DNA of 64,000 nt, from the NCBI GenBank assembly GCA_013180625.2, contig SNVD02007061.1, positions 62,001 to 126,000 on the forward strand, given 5' to 3'. The translations under genes were made by a program, and so were the position numbers. Shown piece after piece: positions 34,780 through 46,719 of this stretch. Numbering within the stretch: the first letter of the stretch is position 1; each line of letters opens with the position of its first letter. Below the pieces are notes generated by a model. That model saw only the letters and a program-made list of their open reading frames with translations, did not search any database and had not been told where the DNA came from. This DNA is from Boswellia sacra (lineage: Eukaryota > Streptophyta > Magnoliopsida > Sapindales > Burseraceae).

Positions 34780-35655
34780 TGCAATTCTGTTTGATTATTT
34801 TGAGATACCAGGTTTTATTATTGGTAACGAAAACATGTGTTTTGTTTATTCCTGTATAGTGTAACTTCGCTTTCGGATAAAATTAATGTCAATTAAAATA
34901 GTCCTCAACTTTTTGGACTTGTCTATTAGTTTTTGAGGCCGAAGTACTCAACCGCTCAAACCTTGCTTTTCAATCTCAACATTTTATCACCTTTTCCTTT
35001 CAAACGTTTCTCCAAATCCTCAATAACATTACTTTTCTACATTCTTCACCAACCGATCTCTCAATCCACCAATGGCGGCTTCAAGCTCAGAAACATCAAT
35101 GGCGATTTAAAAAATTATCTGCTCCGTCTGCTCTCTCGCATGTCATTCTTAGAATATGTTGTTAACATCTAAAGAAAATCCAGCAAACCTAGCAGCATTA
35201 GTGAGATCATACAGACAAATGCAAATTTCCAGTATCAGTAAAATGATCAACCATGTGTCCCCAAGAGCAGAACGGCTATATTCACCAACAATCAATCGCA
35301 AACCACCCTTGGGTGTCTATAATTACCCTTTCGAAAAATAGTAATGTCTTGGCAACTGACACAATTAAAGCGGCAACAAACACAATTAAAGCACATGTGA
35401 AACTGCTCAGTTTCAGTCGCCTATCAGCTCCCTCACTTCACCCATCACTTCCATTCCATATTTAACTTGCCAGATTTGTGTTCATATTTATTAGTTTGTT
35501 AGAATAGGGCAAGACAAGTATGGCATTGTTATTATATTGTGAAATGTTAAATTATTAACATTTACTAGTAGAACCATATAAATATATATATATATATATT
35601 AAAAGAAATCTGACAGAAGAACAGTGGGTGGTTGGTCCAATGGATTATTAATTAA
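34780..35655 (+). repeat. Duplicated segment R2 (uninterrupted copy)
   Basis: Matches R1 (26355-26885 plus 30065-30405) over its whole length. It lacks the LTR element, so it documents the empty site. It lies directly upstream of the sulfotransferase pseudogene start. An (AT)n run lies at about 35580-35600. The gene-like piece with LTSKENPANLAAL is present but I do not recognise it. Confidence 0.88.
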
Positions 35656-35835
35656 TTAATAAAAGATTGGATCTCACTTTCAGATACTCTCTAGTTATAT
35701 TAATGCTTTTTTGCTACAAACCACGCAGAAAAAAAAAAGCAGACTCCCAACACTGTACATTCCTTGAAATGGAAGAAGAGCTGAGCAATGAGATTGAAGA
35801 ACTACGCTTGAGCCTTCCCGAAGTTAAAGGTGTCA

Positions 35836-36393
35836 TGCACAAGCGGAAGCGATAACCAACAGAACAACCAAGTGCACAACACAAACTATACTAGATAATT
35901 GAATATAATAGCAATTAAAGAGGCAACCAATCAACCATAATGCAGAAATAGAAAACACACCAGGATTTAACGAGGTTCGGTATTAGTACCTACGTCCTCG
36001 GACGCCGCTGAAGAAACTTTCCACTATCTTCAAAGAGAATTATAAACTTTTGAGCTACAATACAAATTCCACAACTATTGGGCTAAATTGTAATTACCTG
36101 AATAGTTGGGTCAAACTGAAAATATCTAAAAAATTTAGGCAATACTACAAATACCTAAAATCAAAGGGAGAAAGAACAAATATTACAAACTTTAAGGTCC
36201 TTACTGAAAGGCCCTTAAACTATGAGGTCTTATCAGTGAGACCTTACAAATATAGGGGGTGGAATGATATTTCAAATGGGACACTTAATCATTTCCCATA
36301 AGGCCTCCTTTTATATGTCCATATGAGATTTATGCTTTGTAACTTAACCAATGTGGGATCTCTCTCCCACTTGCATATGAGCCACACTTAACA
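35836..36393 (-). repeat. 3' LTR of the copia element (558 bp)
   Basis: TG...CA ends. It contains GGATTTAACGAGGTTCGG near 35964 and matches the other LTR with scattered differences. By transcription on the minus strand it is the 3' LTR. Confidence 0.93.
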
Positions 36394-36406
36394 AATCTCC
36401 ACCTTG
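36394..36406 (-). promoter_or_regulatory. Polypurine tract of the copia element
   Basis: On the minus strand the purine-rich AAGGTGGAGATT directly precedes the 3' LTR. Confidence 0.8.
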
Positions 36407-36494
36407 GCGAATATGCCGACCCACCACAAATTTCTTCTTTTTCTCACATTCTCTATCACAACTGCAATGCCTCCAAATGCGCCCAATGGCGCAG

Positions 36495-39400
36495 TCAAAC
36501 TCGTACAATGTTGATCAAGTCCAAACAATGATTGAACTTGATTGCTGTCACAACCTTAGTCAACATATCTGCAGGATTCTCGGCAGTCTCAATCTTCTGA
36601 AGTAAGATTCTCCCTTCATCAATAATCTCTCGCACAAAATGATACTGAACATCAATATGCTTCGTACGAACATAAAACACTGGATTCTTCGCTCAGTGGA
36701 TAGCACTCTAACTGTCAGAATAAAGAGTGATCTTCTTCTGCCCAATTCCCAATTCATCCAGCAATCCCTGTAACCAAATAGCTTCCTTCACAGCCTCTGT
36801 CATTGCCATATACTCTGCCTCTATAGTAGACAAAGCCACTGTAGACTGCAAAGTAAACTTCCAACTCACTGGTGCTCTTGCAAGAGTAAACATATAACCG
36901 GTTGTTGACTGACGTTTATCCAAATCACCAGCATAATCTGAATCAACATAACCAATAGCATACTGACCACATGTATCATCCCTCTCAAAGACTAAGCCAA
37001 CATCGACGGTTCTCAACAAATACCGTAGAATCCATTTCACTGCTTGCCAAAGTCCTTTACCAGGATCATGCATGTACCTGCTCACAACTCCAACTGCATG
37101 TGAAATGTCAGGTCTCGTACACACCATAGCATACATCAGGTTACCAACTGCTTTAGCATATGGAACTCGAGACATATACTCTCGTTTCTCATCTGTACTA
37201 GGAGATAAAGATGCACTGAACTTCATATAAGGAGCAAGTGGGGTACTTACAGGTTTTGCTCTGTAATGCCAAACCGCTGTAATACCTTCTTCAGATACTG
37301 CTTCTGAGTCAAACAAATCTTGCTTCTCCCTCTATCTCTGCTAATCTCCATGCCTAGAATCTTCTTATCTTCACCCAAATCTTTCATCTCAAACTCTCGA
37401 TTCAACTGAGTCTTTAACTTTGTAATTTCTTCGACATTCGTCGAAGCTATCAATATATCATCAACATACAAGAGTAGATAAATGAAAGAATCATCACGTA
37501 GCCTCCGAAAATAGACACAATTATCAAATTTGCTTCTTGTATACCTCTGAAACATCATAAACCGATCAAATCGCTTATACCACTGTCTGGGAGATTACTT
37601 CAAACCATAAAGCGATCTTTTCGGGTTGCAAACCAAATTTTCCTTACCAGCAACTTTGAATCTCTCTGGCTGAGTCATATAGATTTTCTCTTCCAAGTCA
37701 CCATGTAAAAATGCAGTTTTTACAACAAGTTGAACTAGTTTCATATTCATCTAAGCTATCAAGGCCAATAAAATTCTGATAGAAGAATGTTTCACAACTG
37801 GAGAAAATACCTCATTGTAGTCAATTACTTCCCTCTGAGCGTAGCCTTTAGCTACCAACCTTGCCTTGTAACGGACGTCATTCTTGTGAGGAAATCCATC
37901 TTTCTTTGCATATACCCATTTGCACCCAATTACCTTTTTACCCTTCGATAGTTGAGCTAGCTCCCAAGTTTCATTCTTCTGAAGAGACTGCATCTCTTCA
38001 CTCATAGCTATCTTCCACTGATCAACTTCAGAACATCTAACTGCCTCTCTATAAATGGAAGGAACATCAGTATCTATAATTGGAAGTGCATAGGCCACCA
38101 TATCAGCAAATCGAGCAGGTCTGCGAATCTCACCTCTTGGCCTATTAACTGCAATAGATTCTTGTTGCTGTTGAGGTTCCAGAGTAGAACCTTCTCCATC
38201 ATCTCCCAAATCCTCCTCTGTCACAAGAGTACCATCATCCGTCTCAACAGATCTAACTTGGTTCAATATCATTGTTTCAAACTCCACCTGCTGCTGAGTA
38301 TGCTCCACCTGCTGTGGAGTACTATTCACCTTTGTCTGGTTTTCTGATTTCTTCAACATTGAAGACTCATCAAATGTCACATCTCTACTAGATATGATCT
38401 TTCTCGAACTAGGACACCATAGACGATATCCGTACTCCTGAAGCAAATCCCAAGAAAATCGCTTTCTTGGCTCTAGGATCCAACTTAGATTCTTTCACAT
38501 GATAATATACAGTAGAATCAAAAACATGTAAAGAATCATAATCAGAAACAGGTTGTCCAGACCATACCTCTAATGGAGTTTTATCACCAATAGCAGCTGA
38601 AGGTAGAGGATTAATAAGATGACATGCATAAGTCACAGCCTCAGCCCAAAATTCTTTGTCCATCCCAGCATTGGACAACATACACCGAACTTTCTCCAGC
38701 AATGCCGGTTCATGCGTTCTACCACCCCATTCTGCTGCGGTGTACCTCTAACAGTAAAATGATGTACAATACCTTCATCACGACATAATTTCAAAAACTG
38801 ATCACTGCAATACTCACCACCATTATCTATTATGAGATGCTTGATCTTCTTGCCAGTTTGTGTCTCAATCATCTTTTTCCATTTAAGGAAAACACCAAGT
38901 ATATCATCTTTGGATTTCAAATAGTGCACCTAAGTTCTTCTGGAAAAGTCATCAACAAAGTAACAAAGTAGTGTTTACCTCCTATTGATGCAGTTTTAGT
39001 AGGTCCCCACACATCTGAGTGAACATAATCAAGAATACCCTTGGTATTATGAATAGCGGTGACAAAATTCACTCTCTTCTGCTTTCCCAGAACACAATGC
39101 TCACAGAAATCCAGCTTGCAGGTCTTTGCACCTTTCAATAAGCCTCGTTTCATCAAACTGAATAAGATTTGCTCACCTGCATGTCCCAAACGCATGTGCC
39201 ACAGTCTCGTAATCTCTGAATCTGCATCATTATCAGAAATCATAGCAGCTGGTTCAATAACCGTATTACCATTATAGTAATACAAGTTGTTCCTCCTAGT
39301 GCCTTTCAATACCACAAGAGCGTTTGAAGTGACCCTCAAAATACCATCTCGAATAGATATATCACAGCCTTTAGATTCTAAGGCTCCCAAAGAGATAAGA

Positions 39401-40485
39401 TTCTTCTTCAACTTCGGTACATACCGAACATCTGTCAGAACTCTAGTCAATCTATCATGATTCCTTAATCGGATCGAACCTATCCCAGCAGTATGGCAAA
39501 TATCATTATTGCCCATATACACAACTCCACAATCAAGCTCTTCAAACTGAAAGAACCAATCTCGATGTGGACACATATGATAAGTACAACCTGAATCCAT
39601 AATCCACTCATCAGAACCAAAAGTGGATGGATGACTAACTAGACTTATATCAAAACCACTATCATCCTCACGCTCAATAACACATGCATCAGAAATAGCC
39701 TTGTCCTTATCTTTCTTTTTCAACTTAGGGTAATCTTTCTTTCAATGCCCTTTCTCACGACAAAAAGCATACTCATTTTTTCCTAATCTACCCCTCGACC
39801 AAGATTTTCCCCTTTTTCCTGGTTTCCTACTATGACTACGCCCTCTCACTGTCAATGCATCTACTGACTCATCCCTATGTTCCCTTTGATTTTTCTTACG
39901 AATTTCATAATTCAACAAAGCAGAACAAACTTCTTCAAAAGACAGTTTATCTTTCCCATGGATAAGAGTAATGCACAAATGATCTAATTCATCCGGAAGT
40001 GAGCCAATCAATAGCACAGCCTTAATTTCATCTTTGAATGTTTCATCTAAGTTTAACAAATCAGCAATTAACTTATTAAACTCATCAATATGAGAACTGA
40101 TGCTCGTACCTGGTTTCAACTCGAGACGTAACAATCTCTTTAATAGATACAGCCGATTCTCATTGCTTTTCTTCATACATTTGTTCTCCAGCGCCTTCCA
40201 CAATTTGCTTGCAGATGTCTCCTTAGTGAATGGATACTTTTGTTCTCTATACAAGTAAGAGCGAATCAACCCATAAGCTTTTATATTAAGCCTGTCCCAA
40301 TCTCTTGCACTGATGTCTTATGGTTTTGTTTCTTCCAGAACAATATCCAAATCCTACTGATACAACCCGTCCAACACCTCACTCTGCCATAAGTCGAAAT
40401 TATTTTGACCATCAAATTTTTCAACATCTATTTTTGCATTTGTCACAGTCACTGTCTTCTCAGGTACAGTTGACGATGATGCCAT
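36495..40485 (-). pseudogene. copia gag-pol polyprotein, degraded
   Basis: From an ATG at 40483-40485 the minus strand gives gag (MASSSTVPEKTV start), a damaged zinc knuckle near 39730-39775, protease (WIMDSGCTYHM near 39600), GAG-pre-integrase (LWHMRLGHAG), integrase (DNGGEY near 38810, GTPQQNGVVERMNR near 38720), reverse transcriptase (YVDDILIAS near 37460) and RNase H (EAEYMAM near 36800), ending with ENPADMLTK. Pol text is closest in style to Tnt1 of the Tork lineage. Breaks include TGA in the knuckle, TAG near 37752, TAA near 37595, frameshifts near 38930, 38650 and 38430, and stops near 36705. It is not functional. Confidence 0.93.
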
Positions 40486-40637
40486 TACTACCTCTCACAA
40501 ATAAGCTCGATACGCAAATCACCAATAACCAAACTCCAAACAGACTATTATATTCAATAACTAGCAATCCAAAATCAACAGCCCAGAATAGTAGCAAGTG
40601 CTTCAAATAAATAGCCACTAACTACCCAAAACCTTCG

Positions 40638-40649
40638 GCTCTGATACCA
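40638..40649 (-). promoter_or_regulatory. Primer binding site of the copia element
   Basis: The minus strand reads TGGTATCAGAGC, complementary to initiator tRNA-Met, seven bases from the 5' LTR. Confidence 0.92.
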
Positions 40650-40656
40650 ATTATTA

Positions 40657-41212
40657 TGCACAAGCGGAAGCGATAACCAACAGAACAACCAAGTACACAA
40701 CACAAACTGTGCTAGATAATTGAATATAATAGAAATTAAAGAGGCAATCAATCAACCATAATGAAGAAATAGAAAACACACCAGGATTTAACGAGGTTCG
40801 GTATTAGTACCTACGTCCTCGGGCGTCGCTGAAGAAACTTTCCACTATCTTCAAAGAGAATTACAAACTTTTGGGCTACAATACAAATTTCACAACTATT
40901 GGACCAAACTGTAATTACCAGAATAGTTGGGTCAAACTGTAATTACCCAACCAATTTGGGTAATACTACAAATACCCAAAATTAAAGGGAGAAAAAAAAT
41001 ATTACAAACTTTAAGGTCCTTATTAAAAGTCTCTTAAACTATGAGGTCTTATTAGTAAGACCTTACAAATATAGGGGGTGGAATGATATTTCAAATGGGA
41101 CACTTAATCATTTTCTATAAGGCCCCCTTTTATAAGCCCATATGAGATTTATGCTTTGTAACTTAACCAATGTGGGATCCCTCTCCCACTTGCATATGAG
41201 CCACACTGAACA
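40657..41212 (-). repeat. 5' LTR of the copia element (556 bp)
   Basis: Matches 35836-36393 throughout, with scattered single-base changes and small gaps. The sulfotransferase frame resumes about 17 bp beyond its outer end. Confidence 0.93.
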
Positions 41213-42137
41213 AAATGATGGGACGGTTATTATGTCTACAAATACCAAAATTTTTGGCGTCCATCTTGGTTCCTTGAAAGCACCGTTTTGTTTCAGGAGC
41301 ACTTCCATGCAAAAGAGAGTGACATAATACTACTCACATTTCCAAAATCAGGCACCACTTGGTTAAAAGCCCTCATGTTTAGCATTGTCAACCGTTCTCG
41401 CTATGCATTAGACAACGGCCCCTTGCTCACTACCTTTGTTCATCAGCTTGTACTGTTCCTTGAACTTGACATTTATAAGAAAAACCAAACTCTTCCAAAC
41501 CTTGAAGATCTTCCTGGGCCAAGAATTTTTGCAACACATATCCCATATACTTCACTTCCAAACTCCATTTTGAGTCCTAATTGTCGCATTGTTTATATGT
41601 GCAGGAACCCTTTTGAGCAATTTATCTCTGAGTGGCGTTTCCTGCTCAGACTACAAAAGAACACTACGGATTCGGATAAGGAGGTGCGTTCACCAGATGA
41701 AGCTTCCGAAATGAATTGTAATGGAGTCCAAGGCTGTGGCCCCATTTGGGAACATGTGTTGGGGTATTGGAAGGCAAGCATAGAGGAACCAAACAAGACA
41801 CTTTTCTTAGAATATGAAGACTTGAAAGAGGACGTCAACTTTTATATTAAAAAATTTGCAGATTTCTTAGGATGTCCTTTCTCTGAGGAAGAAGAGACTC
41901 AGGTAGTGATAGAAGAAATATCAAATTAAGTTGTGTAGCTTCGATAACATGAGAAATTTAGAGGCAAAAAAGGCTAGTAATTACAAGGATATTGCTGAAA
42001 ATAATGACTACTTTAGGAAAGGCGACGTGTGAGATTGGAAAAACTATTTCACCCCTTCAATGACAGTACGCCTGCAGAAATTATCGGAAGAGAAGTTCGG
42101 GACATCCGGTTTGACCTTTAAGAGCTCATTTGCATGA

Positions 42138-42996
42138 GGCCAAATATTGTAGGGATTTTTTATGCTGTTATGAACTTTATTACACTTACTATAACATATA
42201 AGATAGTGTTAACACTGTCGCTCCTCTCTCCTTTATGATTTTTACCTAAATAAAAATGCTAGCAAAATGTGTGATTTAATTATTATTTTCAAACTTGGAT
42301 ATATACTTCAGTGTTGGTTTGGTGCAGGAATTGATTCACGGAACACTCTAGTGCATTGATTTCTCAATCTTTGAAATCTTAAAGCGCACTAAAAATTAGA
42401 AAAAAGCTATCGCCTATTAATATTTGTAGTAGTCGAAGTCCAGAATAACTTAGGAATATAATAGTAAAAGTAATATTAAGCATCTCAAATTTGTATCTCA
42501 ATTTATATATTTGAGTTATAACGTATTGCACATCAGAGTCTTCATCTCGGCTTTTAATTGTATCAAAATTGTGGCCAAATAATTAATTAATTAATTTTGA
42601 AGCTTGAAGCTTGTAACCGACAAAACTCAGAGCAATTAATTTCATTTGCTGGGTCGTGAGTTGGCAGCTAGCTGTAATTTTAGCTGTCAATTGGAATTGT
42701 GGCAAAACTTAACCTATTTAAGATTTGCATTAGATGAAAAATGATTTTGGAGAAATTTTGTCGCCAGAAACTAATAGATCTTTCTTGAATGAGAAAACCA
42801 GATTATCCTTTTTGTCGTAGACAATATTGACAATATTGACATAAAGGAATGGATTTTTGATCCTAATATTTTGACATAAAATTAAATACAAACTTTTTAT
42901 CATTGATCCGTAAAATTCAATGAATATAAAAGATAAATTAAATTTTTACATCATATATATCTTAATTGTACATATAAAATGATTCAACTGATACAG
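42138..42996. other. Intergenic AT-rich DNA
   Basis: No gene or clear repeat is seen between the sulfotransferase pseudogene and the reductase fragment. Confidence 0.5.
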
Positions 42997-43315
42997 CTTC
43001 CAGAGGGTATAGCTGTGATGGATGCAATTATTAATTGCTACGATGGTAAAGCGTGGCAATAAAGTTTGAAAGGAAACCAAGCCTTGCCATCGCCCGCCAT
43101 GTTGTGTCGTCTGGAATAAATCCATTGGCATTGGTGACGGGTCACGTTTTTGATCTAACCTATCAATAATACTTCCAATTATTTTAATTTCCGCGTCTCA
43201 ACATCAAGGAAAAGACAGTAGACATCACACAGACTAGGCTTATCAGCTCATGTTGATGGAGACTTCTCCTCTTTTTATATCCCAGAAGCAATTGCTAATT
43301 AAATGGATTATTGGA
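42997..43315 (+). pseudogene. Fragment of a fatty acyl-CoA reductase (exon 8 like)
   Basis: The sequence matches exon 8 of the reductase at 23415 to about 23690, for example GATGCAATTATTAATTGC against GAATGCAATTATTGCTGC, then AGGAAACCAAGCCTT and CATGTTGTGTC(G/T)TCTGGAAT. An AG acceptor-like ATACAG precedes it, as in the intact gene, so it was copied from genomic DNA and not from spliced RNA. Several stops and gaps are present. No other reductase exon was found nearby. Confidence 0.87.
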
Positions 43316-44502
43316 TTGCAAATTACAACTTAGATTGTCAATTAATTTAATAATTTTTAAATTTTGCAAGCGAAATATATGTGCCCAAGATTTTGGTGGG
43401 TGGTGAGATGGTGAGGATTTATCCAACCTTAAAAAATAAAGTAATAGTAATTTTTAAAAAGAAAAATGAGGAGAGTAAGTGATAACATAATATGGAAAAT
43501 TTTATTATATATTATTCTTCCTTTTGGGAGAGATTTTCTATCTTTACATAATCACGTGATTATAATGTGTTAATTATTTTAAATAGTTGAAACCTGTATA
43601 ATGGGACAATAGGAGATCATCAAGCAATTGATGTTATTTTAAAATTAAAAAAAAAAATCAATTCAAAATAATTGCATTCTACCTTCAAGAAAATAATTCC
43701 TTGGGCACGAAACTTCATATTGCAATCAATTATAGACTGTCAAATCTCAATGATCATTTGGAAAGTAGTAGAAGGGTTTGAATGTTAGGAAAGCAAGTGC
43801 TGAAAGTGCGTTGGAGATCAAAATATATGTGAGGAAAGATTAACAAATATTCTTTATTGAATAAGAAAACGTGCGAACAAGATTGGTTGCTGTATGGAGA
43901 TAATTAGTAAAAGAAGGGTAAAAAACAGTGCCATCCCGTTGGATAGTCTCAGAATAGCGCCACCCGGTCGGTCGGATTAATATACTTAATAAGTGAACAG
44001 AAGTTTTAAGTATAAAGACCATATTATCCTTTTTGTCCGATTACTAAGTAATATAATAATTATTCCGAATTAAAATTTTAAAAAATCATAAAGCAAAGTG
44101 ATAGCAATTTTGTCTCTGTTCTGTTCACTCTGCTGATCGACCTGTCAACAAAACTTCATATTCTTAATGATTATCTTCTTTCTCAATATCAATCCAAACC
44201 AAAATTTTATTTATCATCAAACTCTTTTTACCCGTAAAAGAAATTAATATACTTTAAGGCCACTAATTGATTGGTTCATCCATATAGGGGATTTATGAAT
44301 AACTCCTTAACGTACGAAAACACTGGTTATTTATGTGTCGGCAAGTCAATTTTCGAATTGTTGCAAGCCTATTAAGAAAATTTTTTTACTTTTGCAACAA
44401 CGGAGTTGACACAAGAAAAGATAAGTTATTGAAAATAATTACGGAGTAAAAGGAAAAGGAAGATGAGACTTTATAATACGTAATTCTCTTATAATTTTTT
44501 AG
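43316..44502. other. Intergenic region upstream of the intact sulfotransferase
   Basis: AT-rich with no supported gene. A slightly GC-richer patch (CGCCACCCGGTCGGTCGG) occurs near 43957-43975 without a recognisable element. Confidence 0.5.
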
Positions 44503-44509
44503 TATAAAA
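44503..44509 (+). promoter_or_regulatory. TATA box of the sulfotransferase gene
   Basis: TATAAAA lies 140 bp before the ATG at 44649, followed by a plausible leader. Confidence 0.5.
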
Positions 44510-44648
44510 GTGTTTAGAAAAATAAATAGTAACCACTAAAGAATAACGCACAAGTGCTTTTCCTCCAATTGTCTTTTCAAATTTGCTAAATTTGTGACAT
44601 ACCCAGTGTATCAATATTCCTTTTTGTTTTCATTGCTTTCTTCAAACA

Positions 44649-45692
44649 ATGGATCAGAAAACCATCATAGACTCCCACAAGGGCCACAGCACTTCACCTG
44701 GAAAGGGAGAAAAGCTAAGCAATGAGAAAAAAGAGCTACACTTGAGCCTTCCTAGAGTGGTTGTCTTTGATGGTTATGATCTCTACAAATACCAAAATTT
44801 TTGGTGTCCATCTCGGTTCTTAAATGGTGTGGTTTTGTTTCAGAAGCACTTCCGTGCACAAGACAGTGATATAATGCTAGTTACCTCCCCAAAAGCAGGC
44901 AGCACTTGGCTGAAAGCCCTCACATTTGCCATTGCCAATCGCTCTCGCTATGCATTCGAGAACAACCCTTTGCTCACTACCTTTGTTCATCAGCTAGTGC
45001 CTTTCCTTGAGCTTGACCTTTATTACAAAAATTATCAAACTCTTCCATGCCTTGAAGACCTTCCTACTCCAAGAATTTTCGCATCACATGTCCCATATAC
45101 TTCACTTCCAAACTCCGTTGTGAATTCTAATTGTCGCATTGTTTACATGTGCCGAAACCCTTTTGACCAGTTCATCTCTGAGTGGTGTTTCTTGCTAAGA
45201 CTGCAAGAGCACGCTACCCAGTCGGATCAGCGAGTACGTTCTCTAGATGAAGCTTTCGAGATGGCTTGTAGTGGAGTCCAACTGTATGGCCCCCTTTGGG
45301 ATCATGTGACGGGGTATTGGAAGGCCAGCATAGAGGAGCCGAACAAGATACTTTTCGTGAAATATGAAGACTTGAAAGAGGATATCAACTTATATATTAA
45401 GAGATTGGCTGATTTTCTATGTTGTCCTTTCTCTAACGAAGAAGAGAAGCAAGGTGTGATAGAAGAAATATCAAAGTTGTGTAGCTTTGATAACATGAGA
45501 AATTTAGAGGCAAGCAAAACTGGCAAATATATGGATTTGGCTGAAAACATTGACTACTTTCGAAAAGGCGAGGTGGGAGACTGGAAAAGTTATTTCACCC
45601 CTTCAATGGCAGAACGCCTGCAGAAATTAATGGAAGAAAATTTGGGCAGATCTGGTTTGACCTTCAAAAGCTCACTCACTACAAATAATTAA
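44649..45692 (+). CDS. Cytosolic sulfotransferase (SOT), intact
   Basis: Transfers sulfate from PAPS to a hydroxyl of a small molecule in the cytosol; plant acceptors include flavonols, hydroxyjasmonates, brassinosteroids and desulfoglucosinolates. It is one uninterrupted exon of 347 codons, the usual intronless build and length. The PAPS 5'-phosphate loop is PKAGSTW at 81-87 (usual form PKSGTTW, as kept in the neighbouring pseudogene). The catalytic His is His147 in ASHVPYTSLP. CRNPFDQFISEW (168-179) carries the 3'-phosphate contacts, and RKGEVGDWK is at 305-313. The start is the first ATG after a TATA box and leader. The acceptor cannot be predicted. The upstream pseudogene is its close tandem paralogue. 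Confidence 0.95.
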   Translation: MDQKTIIDSHKGHSTSPGKGEKLSNEKKELHLSLPRVVVFDGYDLYKYQNFWCPSRFLNGVVLFQKHFRAQDSDIMLVTSPKAGSTWLKALTFAIANRSRYAFENNPLLTTFVHQLVPFLELDLYYKNYQTLPCLEDLPTPRIFASHVPYTSLPNSVVNSNCRIVYMCRNPFDQFISEWCFLLRLQEHATQSDQRVRSLDEAFEMACSGVQLYGPLWDHVTGYWKASIEEPNKILFVKYEDLKEDINLYIKRLADFLCCPFSNEEEKQGVIEEISKLCSFDNMRNLEASKTGKYMDLAENIDYFRKGEVGDWKSYFTPSMAERLQKLMEENLGRSGLTFKSSLTTNN

Positions 45693-46700
45693 TTCTCTTA
45701 ATATATTTCATGTTTGTTATCTATGTTTTGTTGAAAGTGAAATGAGATCAAAACCTATCTATGTTTTGTTGAAAGTGAAACGAGATCAATATTATCTGTT
45801 ATCTTGAACTCTGCCCCGGAAGTAATTTCTCTTCTTCGTAATTACTTACTGTTAGAAAATTTTCATTGCTATTTTTAGTAAAAGTGTGTTTCCTGGCAGA
45901 ACAAGTTCATGTTTCAACAGGGAATGAATTGATTGTTTCGTAGAAGTTGCTGATAACTAATTCCATCTCCTTACTACAATACAATTACATTCAAAACAAT
46001 TAGACACGAGATAATAAAGAATATATAAGACAATTTCTTTCGCTTGAATACTTTCGATATATTTATATTATGTATATATGGTAGGCTACACCTTGTAATG
46101 ACCAAGTGAATTGCTGAATAATATTTACTTTCACTTTCAATATAGATAAAAATTTGCTTCTTTTACTGGAGGCCCTCTATCTTCATTGATGTGGGTAATC
46201 TTTCCAACATGCATGTTTATCAATTTGTAAGCATTGTTGAACCTTGTACATATAGGACCGCAAGACATCTCATCAACTATGAATACTTAAAATTTTGAGA
46301 AAAAAAAAAGTTTCAAATTCCATTGTTGTCTCTATTAGTAGATTATGAAATCATTGGTTTCACCTCTTAAATATCTCAATCAATAATGGGCCCTCATATT
46401 ATTTTGACAAAAGAGCATGTAAACACCAAAAATTCGAGAGAGTAATACTACATCTAAATTCATTTACAATCATTTTTTATACTATCTGAGTTGAAAAGAT
46501 ATCATTAAATAGGTTGTAAGTATGTTTGTCTAAAGTGACAAATGTGTTCCCAGAGAAAAAAAAAGGGTGTAAATTAATCGGTTTTTATTAAATAAGAAAA
46601 TATTTATAGTTAATAAGATAAGCATAAAAAGAAATCAATATACTTGAAACTAGGCATATAAATAGTTTCCTTAAGATATTTGATCCCATTAATTTATTGG
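45693..46700. other. Intergenic region behind the sulfotransferase
   Basis: No gene is seen. A 27-bp phrase (TATCTATGTTTTGTTGAAAG and on) is repeated in tandem near 45718-45790, in the likely 3' untranslated region. Confidence 0.5.
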
Positions 46701-46719
46701 TGCTTATAATTGGGACAAT

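Larger units (their letters stand above)
35836..41212 (-). mobile_element. Ty1/copia LTR retrotransposon, Tnt1/Tork-like (5.38 kb)
   Basis: LTRs at 35836-36393 and 40657-41212 start TGCACAAGCGG and end AACA on the plus strand. Primer binding site and purine tract are placed for minus-strand transcription. gag-pol reads protease, integrase, reverse transcriptase, RNase H, the copia order. The LTRs differ at many positions, so the insertion is old. No target duplication was found: TGTCA stands left and AAATG right. This may reflect decay or recombination between elements. It interrupts the sulfotransferase after about codon 22. Confidence 0.95.
35769..42137 (+). pseudogene. Cytosolic sulfotransferase pseudogene, split by a copia element
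   Basis: The ATG at 35769 opens MEEELSNEIEELRLSLPEVKGV, which matches residues 24-39 of the intact gene at 44649 in its LSN...LSLP part. The frame is then cut by the LTR element at 35836-41212. The rest resumes at about 41229 with KYQNFW. It keeps PKSGTTWLKAL, the catalytic His in ATHIPYTSLP, and YMCRNPFEQFISEW. Near 41925 four extra bases (TTAA) shift the frame, giving a TAA stop at 41927. Behind it, a TGA replaces the Gly of the RKGxxGDWK PAPS motif at about 42029. The remaining frame ends at 42137. It is a tandem paralogue of the downstream gene and clearly non-functional. Confidence 0.93.

Noticed and set aside
35156..35341. 60-aa frame LTSKENPANLAAL... as a gene
   Set aside because: Present in both R1 and R2 but short, without a start in context, and unrecognised; kept only as a note under the repeat.
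35831..41217. Target duplication of the copia element
   Set aside because: The bases outside the LTRs (TGTCA left, AAATG right) do not match, so no duplication is claimed.
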